Shown here: positions 61,901-64,000 of the stretch, in pieces
Layout of the letters: every line of letters begins with the position of its first letter
Numbering within the stretch: the stretch's first letter is position 1
From: Thiohalocapsa sp. PB-PSB1
GTDB lineage: Bacteria > Pseudomonadota > Gammaproteobacteria > Chromatiales > Chromatiaceae
Assembly (NCBI GenBank): GCA_016745215.1
Contig: CP050890.1
Span: forward strand, 5,704,001-5,768,000
Reading direction: 5' to 3'
DNA: 64,000 nucleotides
Translations under genes and position numbers: made by a program
The notes under the pieces: generated by a model
Told to the model about the DNA's origin: nothing
Database searches by the model: none
Seen by the model: the letters and a program-made list of their open reading frames with translations, nothing else

Positions 61901-64000
61901 TGGCGATCCGATGGCGATCGCCATGCAGGATCGCGATCTGGGCGCCGTCGTGCTGCTCGAGGCTGGTGCGCAATGCCGTCATGCCCTGATCCGTAGCAAG
62001 GGGGTGCAGGCCGAGGCTGTTGCGTATCCAGGTGGCGGTCTGGGTATCGACTTGCATGCCGCCGCTTTGCCACAGCGGCCAGTTGATCGAGAGGGTTTTG
62101 CCTTGGCGCTGGTGTTGTGCCACGCGCTGCCGACGCCAGGCCGCCAGGTTGTCCATGTAGGCGTTGGCATAGGCGTAGTCGCTTTGCCCGACGTTGCCGG
62201 TTTCCGCCGTGATCGAGGAGAACAGGATGAAGCACTCGAGCGCCTCGTCGCGGGTGGCCGCGTCCAGATGCACGCTGCCGTAGACCTTGGCGGCTAGGAC
62301 CGCGGCGATGTCCTCCGGCGTCTTGTTCGCCAGGCGGGCGTCGCGCAGAACCCCGGCGCTGTGGAAGATGCCATCGAGGCCGTTGTACTCGGTTTTGATC
62401 GCCGCAATCAGGTCGTCGACCGCGGCGCGCTGGGCGATGTCGGCCTGATAATAGCGTACCCTGGCGCCGTTGCCCTCGAGCGACTCGATGCGCTGTTGCT
62501 GCGCCGCCGTCAGGGCCGAGCGTCCGCTGAGCATCAGCCGCGCTTGGTAGTGACGGGCCAGGTAGTCGGCAAACAACAGGCCCAGGCCACCGGCTCCGCC
62601 GGTGATCAGATAGATGCCCTGTTGTTTCAGCGCACTGGAGGCGGCGTCTGCGCTCTGCTGCGGGCATTCCCGCAGCTGTTTGCATTGCCGTCGGCCCTGG
62701 CTGTAGCGCACCTCGGGCTCGGGTTGGTCGCGCTCGCCGAGGGCGATCTCCACCGCCTCGCTCAGGTCGCTCAGGGCGATGCTCTTATAGTGCAATTTGC
62801 TGCTTTCCCGGCCCAGGGTTTTATTGAAGCCGCTCATCGCTGCATACACGGGTTGGTCGCCTGGCTCGGCTTCCAGGTAGTGGTATTGCAAGTGGATCGC
62901 TGCTGAAGGCTGCTGCGCCAACAGCGCCTGGCTGAGGTAAAACAGCGCATAGAGGCTGTGGCTCAGTTGCTCTTCGATGTGCTGTGGCTCGCCCGTGTAA
63001 GGGCTTTGTGACCAGGCGTGTACGATGTGTGTGGGCAGGCCGTTGGCGCCTGCGCTTAGTTCGCCGATCAGTCGGCTGTAGTCTTGCGCGCTAGTGGGGT
63101 CCAGGGTGTAGTGCTCGGCGCTGTGTCGCGCATAGCGCTCGCCCGGTTGCACCAGGATAACGCGACCGCCAAAGGCGCTTTGGTAGGCCGCCTGGCGGGT
63201 CGGCTCCTGATCGAACAGCAGCAGGTCGCTCGCGCTGGCTGCGCCAGGGGCCGTGACGCGTGCGGCCTCTGTCCACACCGGTTGGTAATAGAGGGTGGCG
63301 AGGCTTGGGCTATGCAACGCTCGCGCCGATAGGTGGGTCAGGCGGGTGTGCTCTCGGCCGCTGTCATCGAGCAGAGAGACGTTGAATTTGATCGTCCCGG
63401 CATCCGTTGCCGGCTGGCCCTCCGCTGCCCGGCGCACGTAGGCATAGCCGGTGGCGCCCAGCGGGCCGAGGCGCTCGATGTGTTCGAGCGCGAACGGGAG
63501 ATAAGGGGTCGGGTCGGTGCTTTGGCCCATGTAGCCGGTCACGGTTTGCAGGGCGCCGTCCAGCAGTGCGGGGTGGAAGGTGAAGGACGCAAGCCCGTGT
63601 TGGACTTGGTCCGGCAGTTGCAGTCGCGCCAGCGCTTCTTCGTCATTGCGCCAGAGCCAGTGGATGGCCTGGAAATGCGCACCGTAGTCGAGCTGGGTGG
63701 TGGCGAACCGTGCATAGCAGCTCGCCTGGGACACCTGTTCGCTGCTGCGTGCCCGGATCGCTTCCAGATCGAACTGCCGTGGCTCCGGGGTAGCGGGTCC
63801 AGCGTCCGCCGTGGCGTACTCCAAGCGCCCTTGGGCGTGGATCTGCGCCTGGCCCATGGCGTCTTCGGTGGTGATTTCGAAGGCGACTTGGCCGCTCGCC
63901 AGTGGGTAGAGCTCGATCCGCGCCGTGACCGCCTCGTGGTCGACGCTGATTGGGCGCGCCCACACGATCTGGTGCAGACCGCGAATCGTCGTGCCGGGTT
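40992..64000 (-). CDS. Giant trans-AT polyketide synthase with NRPS-like, FkbH and sulfotransferase ending (5' end outside window)
   Basis: A single open frame of more than 7,660 codons, entering at the right edge inside a DH domain and ending with TAG at 40992. Domain order: DH (partial)-KR-ACP; KS-cMT-ACP; KS-DH-KR-cMT-ACP-ACP; KS-(ACP without serine)-DH-KR-ACP; C-FkbH-PCP-sulfotransferase-C. All three KS have DTACSS, the EAHGTGT box and a GH histidine, so all should condense. No AT domain is present anywhere, which makes it trans-AT; the discrete AT-ER gene lies downstream. No thioesterase is present. The part above about 54-57 kb is visibly more GC-rich (often above 60 %) than the part below (nearer 55 %), suggesting mosaic origin. 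Downstream genes at 67 and 64 bp spacing belong to the same operon. Product unknown. Confidence 0.96.
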   Translation of the reverse strand, partial: PGTTIRGLHQIVWARPISVDHEAVTARIELYPLASGQVAFEITTEDAMGQAQIHAQGRLEYATADAGPATPEPRQFDLEAIRARSSEQVSQASCYARFATTQLDYGAHFQAIHWLWRNDEEALARLQLPDQVQHGLASFTFHPALLDGALQTVTGYMGQSTDPTPYLPFALEHIERLGPLGATGYAYVRRAAEGQPATDAGTIKFNVSLLDDSGREHTRLTHLSARALHSPSLATLYYQPVWTEAARVTAPGAASASDLLLFDQEPTRQAAYQSAFGGRVILVQPGERYARHSAEHYTLDPTSAQDYSRLIGELSAGANGLPTHIVHAWSQSPYTGEPQHIEEQLSHSLYALFYLSQALLAQQPSAAIHLQYHYLEAEPGDQPVYAAMSGFNKTLGRESSKLHYKSIALSDLSEAVEIALGERDQPEPEVRYSQGRRQCKQLRECPQQSADAASSALKQQGIYLITGGAGGLGLLFADYLARHYQARLMLSGRSALTAAQQQRIESLEGNGARVRYYQADIAQRAAVDDLIAAIKTEYNGLDGIFHSAGVLRDARLANKTPEDIAAVLAAKVYGSVHLDAATRDEALECFILFSSITAETGNVGQSDYAYANAYMDNLAAWRRQRVAQHQRQGKTLSINWPLWQSGGMQVDTQTATWIRNSLGLHPLATDQGMTALRTSLEQHDGAQIAILHGDRHRIAKALGQGGDTRAQTGAPERHSAERAQVHGELQQQVQATLLTLAGAILKIDRDDIDASDDISDYGFDSISFTEFANRINTTYALEVTPTLFFEYPSLAACAAHLSSQYTDSLRDHYGIADGAAGVPIANRPVQHRQAPEPQPTATSLRQGLRIEAVQQAAQAEPSARQAIAIIGMSGVMPQSPDLEQFWQHLHAGDDLISEIPPARWDWRAYDGDPTEDTQKTRAKWGGFIPDIDKFDPLFFGISPREAELMDPQHRLFLQTVWHTIEDAGYRPSALAGSKTGLFVGVATHDYEQLVRAHVAGSEAHSATGMAYSMLANRISYLLDLRGPSEPIDTACSSALVALHRALWAIRNGSCDTALVGGVNAILTPELTLSFSQAGMLSADGRCKTFDQRADGYVRGEGVGAVWLKPLQQAEIDGDPIYAVIKGSAENHGGHAASLTAPNPSAQAELIVQAVQDAQIAPESISYIEAHGTGTGLGDPIEIDGLKKAFSQLYAQAGKAQPQTPHCGIGSVKTNVGHLEAAAGMAGLFKIVLAMQHQSLPKHLHFETLNPYIDLDNSPFYIVEHNQAWPSKDDQGNPIVRRAGISSFGFGGTNAHVILEAYDQAHTPSEPSQPGEQLIVLSAKAPDRLQAQASQLLAYLERHPDTPMTRLAYSLQVGRESLNERLALVVTTQDQLQQALSAYVTGQDRSEQDLWYRGTLKAQRGQGADAAHRASLLLLEGEEGEAYLERILHNKKYTKLAQLWVAGAAIDWRLLYGASAPPRLSLPTYPFAKTRYWIGASKQAPQRAAQALASAPPCAPLPSLFATLAARLSDSALRLDNPAGSEAAIQALSAYAQDLLVDAFQRMGVFQRAGATYEIDELAAQLRLDRTHDRLYRALLEILEQAGYIVRDGATLRGTSRLEEADVQTALHELEQRGDALERRYRDDIAAHIQLLRTCVRAYPQLLSGQRAATDVLFPDASMDLVERVYKGNRLSDHYNALVVEQLRAYVSARLASAPPAAPIEILEIGAGTGGSTASLLAALAPWATHIRYHYTDISKGFTHYGKTTYGAAYPFVAFSLLDIERDIQPQGYTPHSMDVVIAANVLHATQDMHRTLRNTRALLKPRGLLILNEVTRVQPFATMTFGLLEGWWLYRDPDLRLPHSPLLSTRTWENLLRDEGFANVAWSGPPDDCCDFPQHILIAESDATQQTPAQACDRQHTRISALENTHQPDHSTQPQTTPSTDDSDQLPAWLREQLLDTFAEVLQLEQDALDFDTPFTDFGVDSILSVALIRHLNQGLGIELRATDLFNYPSIQELFDHIGDRFPKEIALAMRTSSKGQDAARQAATTSQDPGQDPDTQRSTQRVEQILASCLPNRTGESRIARPFEDIAIIGMSGIFPDAEDVQTYWNNLCQGRDSVREIPAQRWRLDGFYDPDPSIPNRSYSKWGGFLSDVYRFDPLFFNISPREAELMDPQQRLFLQSAWTALEDAGYAPNSLQNAKCGVFVGCYDGDYRSKLDANHVHPDAYYFTGNAAPILAARISYLLNLKGPNLAINTACSSSLVAIHLACESLWLGNSRMALAGGVTLQTTREYHILASKANMLSKDGKCFAFDQRANGFVPGEAVGVLVLKTLTDAERDGDHIYGVIKGSGINQDGKTNGITAPSAPSQTELEREVYDRFGIDPETISYVEAHGTGTALGDPIEIQALTDAFRHYTSVTGYCAIGSVKTNIGHTQLAAGVAGLIKILLCMKHQKLVPSLHYREANQHIDFDDSPFYVNTDYCDWESRPGIPRRAAISAFGFSGTNAHLVVGEYVAPVSSSPSDQPQLIVLSANSEMQLVRYASKLSAFLETDPAQHVSLRDIAYTLQTGREALEERLAVIVDDLDGLKRKLRAFVERQDSAAELYRANTKRANRHPKRWSKVEDAATLVTQLMADGKLDALAEQWVSGLPVDWQLLHPRSDVAMPRRVSLPTYPFADEHYEHRMEPTAAQANEPAGRLHPLIDSIDLQGSMGGGVVFSKTLGAEDILLRQHKVLDRPVMPGVAYLEMAYAAALLLQDQPPTRFTQVLWLRPIVLSDSVLNIQVRIEPEGDRLRYTVQSQQENRTLVHATGTLEAAELAAQDIRIDEIRNRCNYLGDQETIYSALRGNGIQHGPLFQGIAAIWGAQDEALARLVRPVQFARELSTYKLDLSLLDSAIQTIAAVGTGRHFHSNQTLVPFSVDEIELLAPLQDEMFAYVQQVSRLKFRILLTDKHGKLCVGFNNLALKAVAGPDDLLEDMLYYPRWVARPIAHSGADYPVHAQRLLIVAPSREWGEAVVRLCHHKYEPRIVYLGSQTRRVDDASWEIDVTDRQVWQMQPELLGEPEIIYYLGGITSKPIAIDDLDALALSQERGVLSLFRMLEAMRHRGLLERPLEVRVVTNDVFVVTQDGERGHAQPFAASQYGFIKALEKEYIHLRVRCIDLSLGDLPAEVDEEALCHLIRPVMTEAGQNGEDIAIRNGRRYTRELTRVRLAHFADTLLKQRGVYLILGGAGGIGLVLARYLARTYRACLLLLGRSELSDRQQAALEEIEAQGGEVLYIQADATDMASMRAAVDRAKLRFGRIDGAIHSAIVLRDRVFANMDEDRLREALAPKVQGSVILHKVLEDEDLDFMLFFSSVQAFSTNAGQANYAAGSTFKDAFAQALNSRDDYPAKVINWGYWGNVGIVATDDYRRRTAAQGIQSIEPEEGMAVVERMLQSREATQVIPLKLDADVLVSEGLDQHGYMQFYPATIPQLATAVTPDLHRLEVDARLFSSQDEGFIRVTEFGTLLLLDAFHRSGVLQKPSERYRLDELAVRLNVQMPRYRRLYEALIDILERAGFVTVDQHILRVSEKIGDPSSSRVLENLDDHRQSLCERWPNLAGHVRLMWDCLQACMALLSGKIQYPEVLFPGGTMDLVEPIYQGDPITNYFNQLLSSVIASYVRQRVERDPNAIVEILEIGAGTGGSSRFVLDAIAPFATNVRFCYTDISARFTEHGRQGYAERYPFVEFTVLNIEEDPVAQGFVPDRIDLIFATNVLHATKRLELTLRHTKGLLKRHGLLVLNEVVQRQDFATLTFGFTDGWWLYEDAAMRLPHAPLLGVEQWDQVLNESGFQGVRSFGRDGCPKAAMQQCVIVAESNGEVWVESAPVTGKAVPDVPEAELADQYRDLAAEVRPSAVQHTKGLQDLTDVRVKQGGQTGLTHAGEGTGRPSDEVFEATVDYIKGVFQEVLKLSKERMELEATLERYGVDSLVALELNRRFEQDYGNLPATLLFEHNTIKALAEYFIKEFESVSEIEGRRSITPTNAQDMEDTEDMDELNQQTLDYVKDVFAEVLKIGKAKLDAQSTLERYGVDSLVSLELNKRFAQDLGEIPATTLFEHNTLGALTEFFVQEHKDRLIETLRKRLGGASEQGRQDAVAVALEPAHSSISVGKRDLAPPVQARETGLTEKPATVDPEIAVVGMTGRYPDAQNLEEFWENLQVGKSCISEIPSERWDWREHFRDERSETRPGESYTKWGGFVRDIDKFDPLLFAISPREAEAMDPQERIFLEAVWALFETAGYDAKKFSQSQRQIGVFVGAMSTDYDRLAATAIAKGQQTAANAASWSIANRVSYIFGLTGPSMAIDTACSSSLTALHLACESLKRGECHSAIAGGVNLILDATHYARLCSFNMLAADDRTKSFGEEADGFVPGEGVGAVLLKPLNQAIADGDSILGIIKGSWINSDGKTSGYTVPNPGAQAALIEAALRNSAIDPATLSYIEAHGTGTSLGDPIEIAGLKKAFPARGAGVASCSLGSVKSNIGHLESAAGIASLTKVLLCLRHRKLVPSINSQGLNPYIDFGESPFHVQQDLAEWRQPILLVDGEEQRYPRRAGISSFGAGGANAHVIVEEYSAEAEGTVIPGDAAPLLDDAPQLIVLSGKNKERLNRHVSQIAEFIDTIDIKPAQREEQSSAMPAIARALMAMTARVLNVWEDEIDVHEPLADFGCDPLALSAICQAIDERYSLVLTPGELGTEVTLWALANLVAAGRSPDSVREPCEERQTIDYTLRNLAYSLQVGRSPMEERLAVVVRSFSELQDKLSRYLVGEAEIAELVQANVSMGQGSTGLLVDGREGEAFVRIVVDDGKLDKLGRLWVAGLDVDWALLHRGYSPKRVPLPTYPFERRRFWIPSPPVERTTGDARIGAFGALHPLLDANESTLECLRFRKRLAPGEPFLVDHRLDNQVLAPGVMFLEMALAAGNLVQRRPGVTSIHDVVWLKPLLISDKPVDLYVSLYVKNKGTETIRFEVSSGGLDDAAKQVYAKGHLTFAARSATAKVEQEAIDIDAVRSRCTTTWSGEQCYEKFRQIGMQYGPLFQPIQILHRNPLEALAQLRLPVSAATDWTLNASLVDGALQTTLGLRPDTSDGVTYLPYALGMLEPFATLGDQVYVYATRSHSPDPETIRFNLSICDRQGKVLVGLTDFVVKAKASGRPMQGLLYFRQLWEQSAVFASERSSASGTLLLFDRDVDRYKAFKDEFGANTILVTPGEKYQVLGPDRYVIDPREPLQYVKLMDAIVERLDNLPNQIAHIWSASDGISTEALLEQGLAMGVFSLFYLTQAIQARQPRPDIDLVYMYVDTDACPQPQYAGVSGFAKSARMENGTLRYKSVAIADLDTLADVALVDVAIDEFNAPEDIEVRYVNGLRWVHRLREIDQQQLTDSGLRLRQAGVYLITGGAGGIGLIIADYLARKHRGRLILIGRRELDERQRQRIDQLNQGQAEVIYRRTDISDAAQVETLVAETLERYDRIHGVIHAAGVIQDGLLASKRAEEFRAVLAPKVYGTYYLDRATKDCELDFFVLFSSLAGIGGNIGQTDYSYANAFMDNFVSWREGLRSRLQRQGQTIALDWPLWADGTMQVDAQTRARLVNTVGMLPLPADAGIEAFEQALAWHEINQLIVTYGDKSRIRASIQAKSIEGDAEAVLTRAGEAIEMQDSGGALDAQPRVGQQEAARQGMRDDNAQVQIHERLREIIAQALKLDVEELDPKEDLAKYGMDSIIVMELVRSINEAYGCSMTLGELMDGRSVDAIAELLLSQPAVKAAMQDPVAAPTLDADATGDVSSGPADKGSSSSADWPVSVEQERIWLVEQLSGNSSTLNVMSMGFELSGQIDLHAMQRTLGEIVRRHQVLRASFIMVEGVPMQRIASHLDAHLEVLDCRTDDGREMARRLVEEETSTAFDLTRAPLWRFKLLRSDDHEYVFLFSAHHIVFDALSVVLFLQELQALYSAFCQDKPSPLHEVRFQYSDFVQWQQKYLRGPRLRKALAFWEERLRGAPPLLEMPTDRPRPKTRTFVSAHEAFELSASLSQNLRLFSEQRNLTLFTTLIAGFNALLHQHSGVEDLIVGYLYSGRVIPEVESLLGCFAYPLVLRTDVSGNPKFEEIALRTHRTLLEASTEKVPFNKLVEHVVRGRTAEYNPIIQCVFTFMGEFGEISLPDVIVKPRPDLFQAPTEVDLAVRISLVNGRLQGDFSYQKDVFDANTISSLIADYQRILTQAVEKPDLGLNQLTDLTGVGAGKEFAPLRILANFTAEPVADSIRFWLQKLGLKYTLEFADYSQVFQELLAADRGPAKHAHAITVVLIRLEDATRFDTRALTDRERFVDKTRRFADDLVSAFKQSIERVGHPHILCITPASATIASASWHAAFLGDIEGLILSELAAIAGAYAISSEELQTLYPVADIDDRHGDKAGHVPYTPLAFMALGTMLMRRVYAITHPLYKVIVLDCDNTLWQGVCGEDGAKNVVITEEFRALQEFVVDLQHKGMLVCLCSKNSEADVLRVFEEHPDMVLSLDHVVGWRINWSAKSGNIRSLAEELSLSPDSFIFIDDNPVECAEVKANCPEVLTVQLPSDTQSIPLFLEHFWAFDRPRVTEEDKQRTGYYQQNRKREQLRQDSTGLRDFLEGLELQVEIVPATAEQVGRLAQLTQRTNQFNSTTIRRSESDIETLIGLDGIACLAVSVKDRFGDYGLVGIMISATRGTTLEVDSLLLSCRVLGRGVEHRMLRRLGEIARAQGLEWVDIAYRPTDRNQPVYRFLIAVGADFRHTEDEIEHFVFPIDRCRGIVQTHLEATDATPVEVSQVPQRESLLQAADSELLSEIATQLYHPVRILEQVEACGKVGKRRGTTEKYVAARTQMEKRLAELWCKTLHLPEVGMHDNFFEVGGNSLLAVQLIYYIRERFEIELPLNQLLDTPTIAELALRLEALSDTPETGIKPLIYLLSTPRAGSTLLRVMLMGHSEIFAPPELHLLPFDTLKHRTEVLADARMEFLKIGLVETIQSLEGLGSSEAFDKVQSLEASGFTIKQTYEWLQTLVGDRYLVDKSPSYAVDLSVLRRAEELGGKPFYIFLFRHPLAVMESFVRNEFGKLMDVQDDPWVYSERLWSTYNSNLLGFLSGVPDERQFSICYEELVQEPEKTMREFCQKLGVSFQAAMCRPYEGDRMTVGLFDGTLSCGDPNFTRHAAIDASLAKAWEKHKDKVRQMRPDTVELAERLGYKLAGVSAGVPEGLEEEQQHVEYALNPAQTAFMQRFGDDPVWHIVQIFKIVDPAFDVERLANCLQMVVDHHGALRTAFALHDSVWVQREYRQVLVQPDFEDISSYNAAAQAERLSAVERELNARIDIHRAPLLACSILKLTEQEYRMLMVVHHLIADGVALTVMDRDLFSLYRGRQEELQGAQENCRDYVREVDLLGDTSTLDKHFEFWSERLSKTSMCCPKDNPQGDNRIATQSMFERSLQWCDWNIDMAALKVRLFDCIAVALYRQLGVWTETSNPVLAHRLHRRNLDCKRQYAGVVGWFAGDVPVSLDLTKPLEGQLAEFQAQIKALPMGGLTYEVLSNQGRLPRAHAVGAVRLNYQPMHLMPELDGVELEYRLFEPPPHECAYLLDIIARTGDRDLQIIVRYSKEIYREETIRAFVDGWFDNARTIFGEVEGWAQDDEQVLTTV
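41000..46565 (-). other. Terminal module: C-FkbH-PCP-sulfotransferase-C
   Basis: C1 about 45310-46565 with HHIVFDALS (HHxxxD present, Gly replaced by Ala). FkbH domain about 43600-45230: an N-terminal hydrolase-like part, then HAD motif VLDCDNTLWQGVCGEDG and FIDDNPVE, then an acyltransferase-like C part. PCP about 43200-43415 with GGNSLL. Sulfotransferase about 42335-43185: STPRAGSTLLRVML for the PAPS 5' phosphosulfate and FRHPLAVMESFVRNEF for the 3' phosphate. C2 about 41000-42285 with an intact HHLIADG; it is the last domain. Known FkbH proteins move a glyceryl group from 1,3-bisphosphoglycerate onto a carrier protein. Confidence 0.88.
46690..51540 (-). other. PKS module d: KS-(dead ACP)-DH-KR-ACP
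   Basis: KS about 50222-51540 (Cys near 51021, end FGAGGANAHVI). An ACP-like domain lacking the serine (GCDPLAL) lies at about 49820-50065, inside the linker that normally follows a KS. DH about 48480-49345 with His in VDHRLDNQVLAPG and Asp in SLVDGALQ. KR about 47170-47805 with Tyr in QTDYSYANAF. ACP about 46690-46920 with GMDSII. Expected unit: alpha,beta-unsaturated, possibly reduced by the trans ER. Confidence 0.9.
51720..57795 (-). other. PKS module c: KS-DH-KR-cMT-ACP-ACP
   Basis: KS about 56510-57795 (Cys near 57284; GHTQ in place of GHLE but His kept). DH about 55100-55970 with His in QHKVLDRPVMPG and Asp in LLDSAIQ. KR about 53800-54410: Tyr present in QANYAAGST, but the usual Asn four residues on is Ser. 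cMT about 52490-53600 with EIGAGTGGS. Two ACPs (about 52035-52250 and 51720-51945), both GVDSL and clearly duplicates. Expected unit: alpha-methyl, unsaturated if KR is active. Confidence 0.9.
57990..61405 (-). other. PKS module b: KS-cMT-ACP
   Basis: KS about 60095-61405 (GMSGVMP start, active Cys near 60893, end FGFGGTNAHVI). A post-KS linker domain with YPFAKTRYW follows. C-methyltransferase about 58380-59470 with EIGAGTGGS for S-adenosylmethionine. ACP about 57990-58215 with GVDSIL. There is no reductive domain, so an alpha-methyl beta-keto unit is expected. Confidence 0.9.
61595..64000 (-). other. PKS module a (partial): DH-KR-ACP
   Basis: DH C-terminal part from the window edge to about 63240: after PGTTIRGLHQ and WARP, the HPALLDGALQ aspartate box is present; the catalytic His lies beyond the edge. 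KR at about 62000-62640: GGAGGLG loop, Tyr in QSDYAYANAYMDN, and a Leu-Arg-Asp where B-type ketoreductases have Leu-Asp-Asp. ACP at about 61595-61830 with GFDSIS. Expected output is a beta-hydroxy or alpha,beta-unsaturated intermediate. Confidence 0.88.

Noticed and set aside
61852..62685. Long secondary frames inside the PKS gene
   Set aside because: The PKS frame explains the region with domain motifs; the others are GC-driven shadows.
1..64000. tRNA, rRNA or riboswitch genes
   Set aside because: I looked for cloverleaf-like T-arm sequences and known rRNA blocks and saw none; by eye this cannot be exhaustive.

Overview
The window looks like a chromosomal segment of a gammaproteobacterium. 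A purple sulfur bacterium (Chromatiales) is my best guess, inferred from the housekeeping set suhB, trmJ, cysE, iscR with engB, moaC and a fused 2-oxoacid:ferredoxin oxidoreductase. Sequence alone does not prove this. Intergenic DNA is unusually rich in dispersed repeats, REP hairpins and insertion sequences.

Layout: 1-1769 is the 3' half of mfd. 1933-7289 is a minus-strand set that mirrors the last four steps of histidine synthesis with divergent paralogues: a HAD phosphatase fused to two degraded imidazoleglycerol-phosphate dehydratase domains, a HisC-type aminotransferase, then a HisD-type dehydrogenase, split by repeat DNA. 7783-18203 is mostly housekeeping: ferritin-like protein, korB, korA, suhB, trmJ, cysE, iscR, rhodanese, acyltransferase, moaC, hemerythrin, engB. 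18.2-28.4 kb is a repeat and IS graveyard holding a REP-associated transposase remnant, two decayed transposases, an amidinotransferase cut off at its 3' end, a P-type ATPase without the usual metal-binding motif, and an intact ISAzo13-like element. 28.6-33.8 kb carries four plus-strand genes (secreted carboxylesterase, saccharopine dehydrogenase-like oxidoreductase, PKS-type class III aminotransferase, SDR) that could act as tailoring genes. 33.9-37.0 kb holds repeat copies and a 1.5 kb tandem array of 159-161 bp units built around REP hairpins.

37.1-64.0 kb is the main attraction: a minus-strand trans-AT polyketide synthase operon. A single open frame of more than 7,660 codons runs off the right edge. 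In order it encodes DH-KR-ACP, KS-cMT-ACP, KS-DH-KR-cMT-ACP-ACP, KS-(dead ACP)-DH-KR-ACP, and then an unusual ending C-FkbH-PCP-sulfotransferase-C. It is followed by an acetoacetate decarboxylase-family protein, a fused acyltransferase/PfaD-type enoyl reductase that must serve the AT-less modules in trans, and a nitrilase-family amidohydrolase whose start overlaps the stop of the acyltransferase gene. The ending suggests a polyketide chain joined to a glyceryl unit made from a glycolytic phosphoester, then sulfated, and released by a condensation domain rather than a thioesterase. I do not recognise a characterised assembly line with this ending.
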